The position numbers were made by a program, and so were the translations under genes. A stretch of 64,000 nt of DNA. It comes from Scandinavium lactucae (GTDB lineage Bacteria; Pseudomonadota; Gammaproteobacteria; Enterobacterales; Enterobacteriaceae). The DNA lies in NCBI RefSeq assembly GCF_033843265.1, contig NZ_JAWXRD010000040.1:806001-870000 (forward strand). Direction: 5' to 3'. Below are positions 45,102 through 54,235 of this stretch, one piece after another; the first letter of the stretch is position 1; the number at the start of each line of letters is the position of its first letter. Below the pieces are notes generated by a model. The model saw nothing but the letters and a program-made list of their open reading frames with translations, had not been told where the DNA came from and did no database searches.

Positions 45102-45640
45102 ACGGCCTGACCGTAGCGCATCGTTGCCGATATTGGCTGCGGCTGGAGGCGGTCATTCATCACTTTAATCGCATCACCTAACTGCATGGTACGACCGGCC
45201 AGCGTCAGACCCGGTTGTGCCAGCAAACAGAGCGCCGCATTATCGCCCGGCTCGACCACCAGCAAATTTACGCGTTCACCACTGTCGCTCAACCATACCG
45301 CGGCCGCATCGCCCGTTACCGGCTGCCAGCTATCGCCATGCGCGACAAAGTGCCAGCTTTTAGGCATCTGCGGTTTCAGGAAACGAATGGCCACCAGCGC
45401 GTTAAGAATGAGTTCGGCGCGATGTTCTTTGGTTAATTCAAGGTCACGGCATTTTTCTTCAAAAGAGAAATAGAGGGCGGCGTCATCAACACAAAAGCCT
45501 GTAGAATCAAAGGCATCGGGTGTCAGCATGCGGCGGGCAAAACGAGAACGAAACAACATACCATTGGCTAAATCGAGCATCATACGATCGTGCTCTTCAT
45601 CAAAATACCAACGCCAGTTATCGTCAGGTTTAATTCGCAT
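45098..45640 (-). CDS. zapC: Z-ring associated protein ZapC
   Basis: 180 residues, the family length. It begins MRIKPDDNWRWYFDEEHDRMMLDLANGMLFRSRFARRML, of which the WRWYFDE and LANGMLFRSRF segments are typical. It binds FtsZ and promotes protofilament bundling at midcell, and ClpXP degrades it. No catalytic motif is expected. Confidence 0.95.
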   Translation of the reverse strand: MRIKPDDNWRWYFDEEHDRMMLDLANGMLFRSRFARRMLTPDAFDSTGFCVDDAALYFSFEEKCRDLELTKEHRAELILNALVAIRFLKPQMPKSWHFVAHGDSWQPVTGDAAAVWLSDSGERVNLLVVEPGDNAALCLLAQPGLTLAGRTMQLGDAIKVMNDRLQPQPISATMRYGQAV

Positions 45641-45758
45641 TTCTGTTCCCCGCTCTCTTAAGCATCCGATGCCCGAAACTCATATTCCCGTTTCGTTAAT
45701 TTGTCTGAATTAAGAAAAGACCATAAAGTTTAAATTAGCAACACTTGTGGAATATAAA

Positions 45759-45790
45759 ACAACCAGGGCAGGAAATAAAGCCCTGGTTGT
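45759..45790. terminator. Terminator between zapC promoter side and pyrD
   Basis: ACAACCAGGGC and GCCCTGGTTGT form a perfect 11-bp stem just downstream of the pyrD stop. Confidence 0.88.
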
Positions 45791-45807
45791 AAACTGTGCA
45801 GGAAAGA

Positions 45808-46818
45808 TTAGAGATGGGTAACGATTTCTTTTATCAGCGGCGGGCCTTTAAAAATAAACCCGGAATAGATCTGTACCAATGATGCACCGGCAGCCATCTT
45901 CTCACGTGCGGCGATCACCGAATCGATACCGCCCACGCCAATAATAGGTAAGCGTCCCTTTAATTCGGCAGACAGCAGGCGAATAATTTCGGTACTTTTT
46001 AACTGTAATGGACGACCGCTTAAACCGCCGCTTTCATCACAGTGTTTCATTCCCTGGACGAGAGAACGATCGAGTGTCGTATTGGTGGCAATAACACCAT
46101 CAATATTATGGCGAAGCAAACTATCAGCCACCTGGATCAATTCTTCGAGCGAAAGATCGGGTGCGATCTTAACCGCCACCGGGACATATTTATGGTGGAT
46201 CGATTGCAGCTCATTTTGCTTATTCTTAATCGCCGACAGCAAATCATCCAGCGCTTCACCATATTGTAAGGTGCGCAGGCCGGGGGTATTTGGCGATGAA
46301 ATATTAATCGCAATGTAACCGGCGTAGGCATAGACTTTTTCCATACAAATCAGATAGTCATCTTTGCCCTGTTCGACCGGTGTGTCTTTATTTTTGCCGA
46401 TATTAATTCCGAGTACGCCATCGAAATGCGCTTTTTTAACGTTCTCAACCAGGTTATCGACACCCAGGTTATTAAAGCCCATACGGTTGATCAAACCCTC
46501 GGCATCGACCAGACGGAAGATCCTCGGTTTGTCATTTCCCGGTTGAGGGCGTGGCGTTACGGTGCCGACTTCGACGGATCCGAAACCCATCGCCCCGAGG
46601 GCATCAATACACTCTCCGTTCTTATCGAGTCCTGCGGCTAAACCCAGCGGGTTTTTGAACGTCAGCCCCATGCAGGTTACCGGTTTTTCAGGCACTTTCT
46701 GGCGCACCAGCGCTTCGAGTGGCGTACCGGTGACACGGCGTAATTGTTGAAAAGTAAATTCATGAGCGCGCTCAGGATCGAGCTGGAAAAGGGCTTTACG
46801 AACGAAGGGGTAGTACAT
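45808..46818 (-). CDS. pyrD: Dihydroorotate dehydrogenase (quinone)
   Basis: 336 residues, as in E. coli. Class 2 enzyme: the N-terminal helix pair (MYYPFVRKALFQLDPERAHEFTFQQL) binds membrane quinone. The FMN barrel has GLAAGLDKNGECIDALGAMGFG, INISSPNTPGLR with the catalytic Ser, and GVGGIDSVIAAREKMAAGASLVQIYSG. It oxidises dihydroorotate to orotate in pyrimidine synthesis. A PurR box lies about 100 bp upstream. Confidence 0.98.
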   Translation of the reverse strand: MYYPFVRKALFQLDPERAHEFTFQQLRRVTGTPLEALVRQKVPEKPVTCMGLTFKNPLGLAAGLDKNGECIDALGAMGFGSVEVGTVTPRPQPGNDKPRIFRLVDAEGLINRMGFNNLGVDNLVENVKKAHFDGVLGINIGKNKDTPVEQGKDDYLICMEKVYAYAGYIAINISSPNTPGLRTLQYGEALDDLLSAIKNKQNELQSIHHKYVPVAVKIAPDLSLEELIQVADSLLRHNIDGVIATNTTLDRSLVQGMKHCDESGGLSGRPLQLKSTEIIRLLSAELKGRLPIIGVGGIDSVIAAREKMAAGASLVQIYSGFIFKGPPLIKEIVTHL

Positions 46819-46913
46819 GAACTCTCCTGGATTCCCGGTAGCAAACCGGGGGCGTATTATGTTCTATCCGTCGCCGAAAGGGAATTGACCTGTCGCAAAA
46901 AATACCCTTTTAG

Positions 46914-46929
46914 ACGCAATCGTTTACTT
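46914..46929. promoter_or_regulatory. PurR box of pyrD
   Basis: ACGCAATCGTTTACTT is one mismatch from ACGCAAACGTTTNCNT. PurR represses pyrD in E. coli. Confidence 0.75.
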
Positions 46930-47053
46930 ACATGCGTTTTTTGGTAATCCACTGCCAGAAAAATCATTTAGCGAACGCGCCTGCCTCTGACACACTCCTG
47001 TTAAATGTTATCAATGTTAGATAAAAGCAAACATTTAGTTGTAAGGAGAGGTT

Positions 47054-47629
47054 ATGCGTGTCATTACGTTAGCGGGCAGCCCGCGTTTTCCTTCACGATC
47101 CAGCGCATTACTGGAATATGCCAGAGAAACGCTATCCCGGGTCGACGTCGAGGTTTGCCACTGGCATCTGCAAAACTTCGAGCCGGAAGACCTGCTCTAC
47201 GCCCGCTTTGATAGCCCTGCCCTGCTCACACTCATAGAACAACTGGCGCAGGCCGATGGCTTAATCGTTGCTACCCCGGTTTATAAAGCGTCATTTTCTG
47301 GCGCATTGAAGACCTTGCTCGATCTGTTACCGGAACGCGCGCTGGAAGGCAAAGTGGTGTTACCGCTGGCTACCGGCGGCACCGTGGCCCATATGCTGGC
47401 GGTGGATTACGCGCTCAAACCGGTGCTCAGTGCGTTGAAGGCACAAGAGATCCTGCACGGCGTATTCGCCGACGACAGCCAGGTGCAGGATTACCAACAT
47501 AAGCCGCAGTTCAGCCCAAATCTGGAAAAACGCCTCGACAGCGCGCTGGAAACCTTCTGGCAAGCGCTGCATCGCCGTGATATTCGCGTCCCGGCTTTTC
47601 ATCTTAAGCAAGGAGTCGCCCATGTTTAA
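47054..47629 (+). CDS. ssuE: NADPH-dependent FMN reductase SsuE
   Basis: 191 residues with the flavodoxin-like fold: GSPRFPSRSSALLEYA near residue 7 (phosphate loop) and ATPVYKASFSGALKTLLDLLP near 75. It supplies reduced FMN to SsuD. The start follows AAGGAGAGGTT. First gene of ssuEADCB, which is switched on under sulfate limitation by Cbl/CysB in E. coli. It overlaps ssuA by 8 nt. The intergenic space to pyrD is only 235 bp because the elf fimbrial cluster of E. coli is missing. Confidence 0.97.
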   Translation: MRVITLAGSPRFPSRSSALLEYARETLSRVDVEVCHWHLQNFEPEDLLYARFDSPALLTLIEQLAQADGLIVATPVYKASFSGALKTLLDLLPERALEGKVVLPLATGGTVAHMLAVDYALKPVLSALKAQEILHGVFADDSQVQDYQHKPQFSPNLEKRLDSALETFWQALHRRDIRVPAFHLKQGVAHV

Positions 47630-48611
47630 TTTGTTCCGTCCCCGCATTCGCACCTTAGCCCTGACCGGTTTGTTAACGCTCTCCGCCTGGAGTCAGGCTG
47701 CTGAACCGGCCCCCGATGCCCTGCGGATTGGCTATCAGAAAGGCAGCGTCAGTATGGTACTGGCCAAAAGCCATCAGTTGCTGGAAAAGCGCTACCCGAA
47801 CACCAAAATTTCGTGGATTGAATTTCCCGCCGGGCCGCAAATGCTTGAGGCCCTGAACGTGGGTAGCATCGACCTGGGCAGCACTGGCGATATTCCACCC
47901 ATTTTTGCCCAGGCCGCCGGGGCGGACCTGGTGTATGTCGGGGCTGAACCACCAAAACCGAAAGCAGAAGTGATCCTCGTCCCGGAGAACAGCCCGATCA
48001 AAACCGTGGCCGATCTGAAAGGACACAAGGTTGCGTTCCAGAAAGGTTCGAGTTCGCACAACCTCTTATTACGTGCGCTACAGCAGGCGGGCCTCAAATT
48101 TACCGACATCCAGCCAACGTTCCTGACACCTGCCGACGCCCGCGCGGCCTTCCAGCAGGGTGATGTCGATGCCTGGGCCATCTGGGATCCGTATTATTCC
48201 GCTGCGTTATTGCAGGGCGGCGTGCGGGTATTAACCGATGGCAGCGAACTGAAACAAACCGGCTCGTTCTATCTGGCATCCCGCCCCTACGCCGAGAAAA
48301 ACGGCAGCTTTATTGAGGGCGTGCTGAACACCTTCAGCCAAGCCGATGCATTGACCATTAGCCAGCGTCAGCAAAGTACCGAACTGCTCGCCAGAACCAT
48401 GGGTCTGCCGGAAGCGGTGATTGCCAGCTACTTAAGCCATCGCCCAACGACGGTAATCGGCCCGGTCAGTGATGAAACCGCCCGTCGTCAGCAGCAAACC
48501 GCCGATCTGTTTTATGAGAATCGCCTGGTGCCGAAAAAAGTCGATATCAAAAGCCGCATCTGGCAACCCACGACACAACCTTCTACACAAGAACAAGGAG
48601 CAAAATCATGA
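47622..48611 (+). CDS. ssuA: Aliphatic sulfonate-binding periplasmic protein SsuA
   Basis: 329 residues from MFNLFRPRIRTLALTGLL, with a signal peptide cleaved after SQA. The mature part begins EPAPDALRIGYQKG. Family signatures are LNVGSIDLGSTGDIPPIFAQAAGADLVYVG and GDVDAWAIWDPYYSAAL. It binds alkanesulfonates for the SsuBC importer. The N-terminus is about ten residues longer than in E. coli. Its end overlaps ssuD by 4 nt. Confidence 0.97.
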   Translation: MFNLFRPRIRTLALTGLLTLSAWSQAAEPAPDALRIGYQKGSVSMVLAKSHQLLEKRYPNTKISWIEFPAGPQMLEALNVGSIDLGSTGDIPPIFAQAAGADLVYVGAEPPKPKAEVILVPENSPIKTVADLKGHKVAFQKGSSSHNLLLRALQQAGLKFTDIQPTFLTPADARAAFQQGDVDAWAIWDPYYSAALLQGGVRVLTDGSELKQTGSFYLASRPYAEKNGSFIEGVLNTFSQADALTISQRQQSTELLARTMGLPEAVIASYLSHRPTTVIGPVSDETARRQQQTADLFYENRLVPKKVDIKSRIWQPTTQPSTQEQGAKS

Positions 48612-49753
48612 GCCTGAATATGTTCTGGTTTTTACCGACTCACGGTGATGGTCACTATCTTGGCAGCGAGGAGAATGCCCGCCCGGTCGATCATGGCTAT
48701 CTCCAGCAGATTGCCCAAACCGCGGACAGACTCGGTTTTACCGGGGTACTGATCCCCACCGGGCGCTCCTGTGAAGATGCATGGCTGGTGGCCGCGTCAA
48801 TGATCCCGGTCACCCAGCGGCTGAAATTTCTGGTGGCGCTGCGCCCGAGCGTGATTTCACCGACCGTTGCCGCTCGCCAGGCTGCAACGCTGGATCGATT
48901 ATCGAATGGTCGGGCGCTGTTTAACCTGGTGACCGGCAGCGATCCGCAGGAACTCGCCGCGGACGGGGTGTTCCTCGATCACACTGAACGTTATGAAGCT
49001 TCGGCGGAATTTACCCACATCTGGCGGCGCTTGCTGGAAGGTGAAACCGTTGATTTTGACGGCAAGTATCAGAAAGTGCGCGGGGCAAAACTGCTGTTCC
49101 CGCCGATTCAGCAGCCGCGACCGCCGCTTTACTTTGGCGGTTCATCAGAGGTCGCGCAGGAGCTGGCGGCTGAGCAGGTTGATTTGTATCTGACCTGGGG
49201 CGAGCCGCCGGAACAGGTGAAAGAGAAAATTGCCCAGGTTCGCGAGAAGGCCGCCAAATACGGACGCAAGGTGCGGTTCGGTATTCGCCTACACGTGATT
49301 GTTCGGGAAACCACGGCGGAAGCATGGGAGGCTGCCAACCGGCTGATATCCCGTCTGGATGACGACACCATCGCCAAAGCCCAGGCGGCCTTTACCCGAA
49401 CGGATTCGGTCGGACAGCAGCGAATGGCGGCCCTGCACGGCGGTCAGCGCGACAAACTGGAGGTAAGCCCAAACCTGTGGGCGGGTGTCGGTCTGGTACG
49501 CGGGGGGGCCGGAACCGCACTCGTCGGCGACGGGCCTACCGTCGCGGCACGTATTAATGAATATGCGGCTCTGGGTATCGACAGCTTTGTGCTGTCCGGT
49601 TATCCGCACCTCGAAGAAGCTTACAGAGTCGGTGAGCTGCTGTTCCCGCACTTAGATGTCGCCATCCCGGAAATCCCGCAGCCGCAGTCTTTACCGGTGC
49701 AGGGCGAAGCGGTAGCAAACGAATTCCTGCCGCGTAAAGTCGCACAAAGTTAA
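48608..49753 (+). CDS. ssuD: FMNH2-dependent alkanesulfonate monooxygenase SsuD
   Basis: 381 residues, the E. coli length. The luciferase-like barrel is seen with NMFWFLPTHGDGHYLG, TGVLIPTGRSCEDAW (with the catalytic Cys), RALFNLVTGSDPQELAADGVFLDH and YFGGSSEVAQELAAE. With FMNH2 from SsuE and O2 it splits C1-C10 alkanesulfonates into aldehyde and sulfite. It starts within the ATGA overlap with ssuA. Confidence 0.98.
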   Translation: MSLNMFWFLPTHGDGHYLGSEENARPVDHGYLQQIAQTADRLGFTGVLIPTGRSCEDAWLVAASMIPVTQRLKFLVALRPSVISPTVAARQAATLDRLSNGRALFNLVTGSDPQELAADGVFLDHTERYEASAEFTHIWRRLLEGETVDFDGKYQKVRGAKLLFPPIQQPRPPLYFGGSSEVAQELAAEQVDLYLTWGEPPEQVKEKIAQVREKAAKYGRKVRFGIRLHVIVRETTAEAWEAANRLISRLDDDTIAKAQAAFTRTDSVGQQRMAALHGGQRDKLEVSPNLWAGVGLVRGGAGTALVGDGPTVAARINEYAALGIDSFVLSGYPHLEEAYRVGELLFPHLDVAIPEIPQPQSLPVQGEAVANEFLPRKVAQS

Positions 49754-49763
49754 GGAGCGTTTT

Positions 49764-50555
49764 ATGCCCACGCCTGCAAAAAGATGGCTGCTCCGCGTTG
49801 CCCCCTGGCTGTTGCCGATCGGCATCGTGATTGTCTGGCAAATCGCCTCCGTCACCGGCTGGCTCTCAAGTCGCATTCTGCCCTCGCCGGAAGGCGTGAT
49901 TGAAGCGTTCTGGTCGCTGTCGGCCAGCGGCGAACTGTGGCAACACCTGGCCATCAGCTCATGGCGCGCGCTGGTCGGTTTCTCCATCGGCGGCTCGATT
50001 GGCCTGGTGTTAGGTCTGATTAGCGGGTTATCACGCTGGGGCGAACGCCTACTGGATACCTCGATTCAGATGCTGCGTAACGTGCCGCATCTGGCGCTGA
50101 TCCCGTTGGTGATTCTGTGGTTCGGCATTGATGAGAGCGCCAAAATTTTTCTGGTCGCGCTCGGCACCCTGTTCCCGATTTACATCAATACCTGGCATGG
50201 GATACGCAACATTGATCAGGGTCTGGTGGAGATGGCCCGCAGCTATGGACTCTCCGGCTTTGCATTGTTCTGGCATGTGATCCTGCCCGGTGCCTTGCCC
50301 TCGATTATGGTTGGCGTGCGCTTTGCGCTGGGTCTGATGTGGCTGACACTGATTGTCGCGGAAACCATCTCTGCTAATTCCGGGATTGGTTATCTGGCGA
50401 TGAACGCCCGTGAGTTCCTGCAAACCGATGTGGTAGTGGTCGCCATCATTCTCTACGCACTGCTGGGCAAACTGGCCGACGTCAGCGCCCAGTTCCTGGA
50501 ACGCGTCTGGCTGCGCTGGAACCCAGCTTATTATGTGAAGGAGGCAAGCGTATGA
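49764..50555 (+). CDS. ssuC: Aliphatic sulfonate ABC transporter permease SsuC
   Basis: 263 residues with about six membrane spans. The permease EAA loop reads EMARSYGLSGFALFWHVILPGALPSIMVG around residue 155, the contact point for SsuB. It moves sulfonates into the cytosol. AAGGAGCGTTTT precedes ATG. Overlaps ssuB by 4 nt. Confidence 0.97.
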   Translation: MPTPAKRWLLRVAPWLLPIGIVIVWQIASVTGWLSSRILPSPEGVIEAFWSLSASGELWQHLAISSWRALVGFSIGGSIGLVLGLISGLSRWGERLLDTSIQMLRNVPHLALIPLVILWFGIDESAKIFLVALGTLFPIYINTWHGIRNIDQGLVEMARSYGLSGFALFWHVILPGALPSIMVGVRFALGLMWLTLIVAETISANSGIGYLAMNAREFLQTDVVVVAIILYALLGKLADVSAQFLERVWLRWNPAYYVKEASV

Positions 50556-51328
50556 ATACGGCACGTCTGAACCCGGGTATTCCGCTGCTGCTGAACGGTA
50601 TCGGCAAGCGTTACGGGAATAATACGGTACTCAACGCACTGGATTTGCATATACCGGCCGGGCAGTTTGTGGCAGTAGTGGGCCGGAGCGGCGGCGGGAA
50701 AAGTACGCTGTTACGTCTGCTGGCCGGGCTGGAAAAACCCAATGCCGGTGAACTACTGGCCGGAAACGGCCCGCTCGCGGCCAGTCAGCAGGAAACGCGG
50801 ATGATGTTTCAGGATGCACGCCTTCTGCCGTGGAAAAGCGTGATTGATAATGTTGGCCTTGGGCTGAAAGGTAACTGGCGAGAGGCGGCGCAGGAAGCGC
50901 TGGCGGCGGTAGGGCTTGAAAGTCGTGCGCAAGAGTGGCCAGCGGCGTTATCCGGCGGGCAGAAACAGCGTGTGGCACTGGCCCGGGCGCTGATACATCG
51001 CCCCGGTTTATTGTTGCTGGATGAACCTCTTGGCGCGCTGGACGCCCTTACCCGCCTTGAAATGCAGGACTTGATCGAGTCCTTGTGGCAAACCCAGGGG
51101 TTTACGGTGCTGCTGGTTACGCACGATGTGAGTGAAGCGGTGGCCATGGCTGACCGGGTGTTGCTGATCGAAGAAGGCAAAATCGGTCTGGATTTAACCG
51201 TAGATATCCCGCGCCCACGGCGAAAAGGATCCTTGCGCCTGGCGGAACTGGAAGCAGAGGTGTTGAATCGGGTGATGAAACGCGGCGTATCGGAAACGCT
51301 GACGGAACCCCGCGTGCGACATGGCTAA
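50552..51328 (+). CDS. ssuB: Aliphatic sulfonate ABC transporter ATPase SsuB
   Basis: 258 residues. Walker A GRSGGGKST near residue 45, Q-loop MMFQDARLLPWK, signature LSGGQKQRVALARAL, Walker B LLLLDEPLGALD, and His-loop VTHDVSEAVAMAD. It powers the SsuABC importer. A strong terminator follows and closes the operon. Confidence 0.97.
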   Translation: MNTARLNPGIPLLLNGIGKRYGNNTVLNALDLHIPAGQFVAVVGRSGGGKSTLLRLLAGLEKPNAGELLAGNGPLAASQQETRMMFQDARLLPWKSVIDNVGLGLKGNWREAAQEALAAVGLESRAQEWPAALSGGQKQRVALARALIHRPGLLLLDEPLGALDALTRLEMQDLIESLWQTQGFTVLLVTHDVSEAVAMADRVLLIEEGKIGLDLTVDIPRPRRKGSLRLAELEAEVLNRVMKRGVSETLTEPRVRHG

Positions 51329-51356
51329 AATAACGCCCGGGGATCCGGGCGTTATT
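51329..51356. terminator. Bidirectional terminator between ssuB and pepN
   Basis: AATAACGCCCGG and CCGGGCGTTATT, a 12-bp perfect stem between convergent genes. Confidence 0.92.
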
Positions 51357-51358
51357 AT

Positions 51359-53971
51359 TTAGGCTAACGCTTTGGTGATTTTCTCGAACAGATCGCCGGA
51401 CAGATTTTCCAGCCCTTTCAACTGTTCCAGCGCCGCACGCATTTTTTCCTGACGCGCCGCATCGTAACGTTTCAGGCGAATCAGCGGCTCAATCAGACGC
51501 GAAGCCACCTGCGGGTTACGGCTGTTCAGCTCGGTCAACATCTCGGCGAGGAACTGATAGCCGCTGCCGTCTTCCGCATGGAACGCCGCCGGGTTACTCA
51601 TTGCAAAGGCCCCAATCAGCGAGCGGATACGGTTCGGATTGCTCAAGGTGAACGAACGGTGTTTCAGCAGACCGCGTACCGTTTCCAGTACGTTTTCCGC
51701 TGGGCTGGTGGACTGCAAAATAAACCACTTGTCCATCACCAGGCCGTCGTGATGCCATTTGTCGTCATACTCCTGCATCAGCGCGTCACGGCACGGTAGC
51801 TGCGCCGCCACCGCGGCGGCCAGCGCGGCCAGCACATCGGTCATGTTGTCGGCGTGGTGATACTGATGGCTCACCAGTTTATCGGCCAGCTCAGCGTCAC
51901 CGTAAGCCAGATAGCGCAGGCAGGTATTTCGCAGCGTACGCTTGCCGATGTCGGCGTGCTCCACGCGATAGGCATCCAGTTGGTTGGCGTTGTAAATCGC
52001 GAGGAATTCGTCCGCGAGTTCTTTCGCCAGGGTGCGGGTCAGCGCTTCGCGTACCGTCGCAATCGCCACCGGATCGATAATCTCAAACAGCTCAGCGATT
52101 TCGTTCACTGAAGGCAGGGTCAGAATTTCTGCCGCCAGCGCCGGGTCAATGTTCTCATCCAGCAGAATGGCCCGGAACGCATCGGCCACATGCAGCGGCA
52201 GCGACAGCGGTTGCTGCTGCTGATGGCGGGCTACGTTCAGCTTGATGTAGGTCGCCAGCAGACTCTGGGCGGCATCCCAACGGGAGAAATCATTGCGGGC
52301 ATGGCGCATCAGGAAGGTCAGTTGCTGATCGCTCCATTTGTATTCCAGTTTCACCGGAGCGGAGAATTCACGCAGCAGCGACGGCACCGGCTGGAAGTAG
52401 ACGTTATCAAAGATGAATGTCTGCTCGGCCTGGGTCACGTTCAGGACGTTATGCACCGGATGACCGCCCTTCTGTAGCGGGATAACGTTACCTTCGTTGT
52501 CATACAGCTCGATGTCGAACGGAATGTGCAGCGGCTGTTTATCCTGCTGCTCAGCCGTCGGGGGCGTGTGCTGTTTGATGGTCAGCGTGTATTGCTCGGT
52601 TTCCGGGTTGTAATCGTCATGCACGGTCACAACCGGCGTCCCCGACTGGCTATACCAGCGGCGGAAGTGCGAGAGGTCAACGTTGGACGCATCTTCCATC
52701 GCCTGCACGAAGTCGTCACAGGTCGCGGCGCTACCGTCATGACGCTCAAAGTACAGCTGCATCCCTTTCTGGAAATTGGCTTCGCCCAGCAGCGTGTGCA
52801 GCATGCGAATCACTTCTGAACCCTTCTCGTACACCGTCAGGGTGTAGAAGTTGTTCATTTCGATAACCATGTCCGGGCGAATCGGGTGCGCCATCGGGCT
52901 GGCATCTTCGGCAAATTGCATCCCGCGCATGGTACGCACGTTGCTGATGCGGTTGACCGCACGCGAACCGAGGTCGGAACTGAACTCCTGATCGCGGAAA
53001 ACGGTTAAGCCCTCTTTCAGGCTCAGCTGGAACCAGTCGCGGCAGGTGACGCGGTTCCCGGTCCAGTTGTGGAAATACTCGTGACCGATAACGCGCTCAA
53101 TATCGAGATAATCTTTGTCGGTCGCAGTATCGGTACGGGCCAGCACGTATTTGGAGTTAAAGACGTTCAGGCCTTTGTTTTCCATCGCACCCATGTTGAA
53201 GAAATCAACGGCGACGATCATATAGATGTCGAGATCGTATTCGAGGCCGAAACGATCTTCGTCCCATTTCATTGAGTTCTTCAGCGAGGTCATCGCCCAT
53301 GGCGCGCGGTCAAGGTTGCCGCGATCGACAAACAGTTCCAGTGCCACTTCACGGCCAGAACGGGTGATGTATTTGTCGCTCAGGACGTCGAAGTCCCCGG
53401 CCACCAGCGCGAACAGGTAGCACGGTTTCGGGAACGGATCCTGCCACTGGACCCAGTGACGGCCATTTTCCAGCTCGCCCTGCGCCACGCGGTTTCCGTT
53501 GGAGAGCAGGTAGGGATATTTGCTTTTATCGGCGATGATTTTGGTGGTAAACCGCGCCAACACATCCGGACGGTCCAGATACCAGGTGATGTGGCGGAAG
53601 CCTTCCGCTTCGCACTGGGTGCAAAGAGCTTCACCAGACTGATACAACCCTTCCAGCGCAGTATTCGCCGCCGGGCTGATTTCGTTTACGATGCGCAGCG
53701 TAAAACGCTCCGGCAGGCCGTTAATCACCAGCTGATTGTTTTCTTCTTTATAGTCACTCCACGGCTGGTCGTTGACGTGAATCGACACCAGCGTTAAATC
53801 TTCGCCATTGAGGCGCAGCGGTGTGGCAGACGCAGCGTGACGCGTAATCTGGCTTTCGGCGGTCACGACGGTTTTTGCGGCGTCCAGGTCAAAGGTCAGG
53901 TCGATATCGCTGATCAGGTATTCCGGCGCACGGTAGTCGTGGCGGTATTTGGCTTGGGGCTGTTGTGTCAT
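51359..53971 (-). CDS. pepN: Aminopeptidase N
   Basis: 870 residues, as in E. coli. An M1 zinc peptidase with the exopeptidase motif MGAMENKGLN near residue 260 and the zinc site VIGHEYFHNWTGNRVTCRDWFQLSLKEGLTVFRDQEF near 293-330 (HEXXH-x18-E). The C-terminal half is the helical domain IV. It removes N-terminal residues from peptides in the cytosol and is the main aminopeptidase of enterobacteria. Confidence 0.98.
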   Translation of the reverse strand: MTQQPQAKYRHDYRAPEYLISDIDLTFDLDAAKTVVTAESQITRHAASATPLRLNGEDLTLVSIHVNDQPWSDYKEENNQLVINGLPERFTLRIVNEISPAANTALEGLYQSGEALCTQCEAEGFRHITWYLDRPDVLARFTTKIIADKSKYPYLLSNGNRVAQGELENGRHWVQWQDPFPKPCYLFALVAGDFDVLSDKYITRSGREVALELFVDRGNLDRAPWAMTSLKNSMKWDEDRFGLEYDLDIYMIVAVDFFNMGAMENKGLNVFNSKYVLARTDTATDKDYLDIERVIGHEYFHNWTGNRVTCRDWFQLSLKEGLTVFRDQEFSSDLGSRAVNRISNVRTMRGMQFAEDASPMAHPIRPDMVIEMNNFYTLTVYEKGSEVIRMLHTLLGEANFQKGMQLYFERHDGSAATCDDFVQAMEDASNVDLSHFRRWYSQSGTPVVTVHDDYNPETEQYTLTIKQHTPPTAEQQDKQPLHIPFDIELYDNEGNVIPLQKGGHPVHNVLNVTQAEQTFIFDNVYFQPVPSLLREFSAPVKLEYKWSDQQLTFLMRHARNDFSRWDAAQSLLATYIKLNVARHQQQQPLSLPLHVADAFRAILLDENIDPALAAEILTLPSVNEIAELFEIIDPVAIATVREALTRTLAKELADEFLAIYNANQLDAYRVEHADIGKRTLRNTCLRYLAYGDAELADKLVSHQYHHADNMTDVLAALAAAVAAQLPCRDALMQEYDDKWHHDGLVMDKWFILQSTSPAENVLETVRGLLKHRSFTLSNPNRIRSLIGAFAMSNPAAFHAEDGSGYQFLAEMLTELNSRNPQVASRLIEPLIRLKRYDAARQEKMRAALEQLKGLENLSGDLFEKITKALA

Positions 53972-54189
53972 AAAAAACCTTTAGCATCTTTTGTAAAGTA
54001 TCGGGTTCAGTCTATTCCTGTTGTTACTTTCACGCTATGCAGAATGTTCATCTTTTCAGGGGCAAACACGCAAATTGCTACATATTGATAACACGCGGCA
54101 CGTTTTGCCCTCGACCCGTCTGACGGCTTGTGTTGTGATCGGGGTTCAATAAATCAATAAACAAGGTATACTCCTGCGGTTTCAGGCGT

Positions 54190-54207
54190 TGTTTATTGTA
54201 CTAAACG
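54190..54207. promoter_or_regulatory. NadR box of pncB
   Basis: TGTTTA-TTGTAC-TAAACG is one mismatch from the palindrome TGTTTA-N6-TAAACA. NadR represses pncB when NAD is ample. Confidence 0.85.
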
Positions 54208-54235
54208 CTCCTTTATGAGGACGCTATTGCGCACC

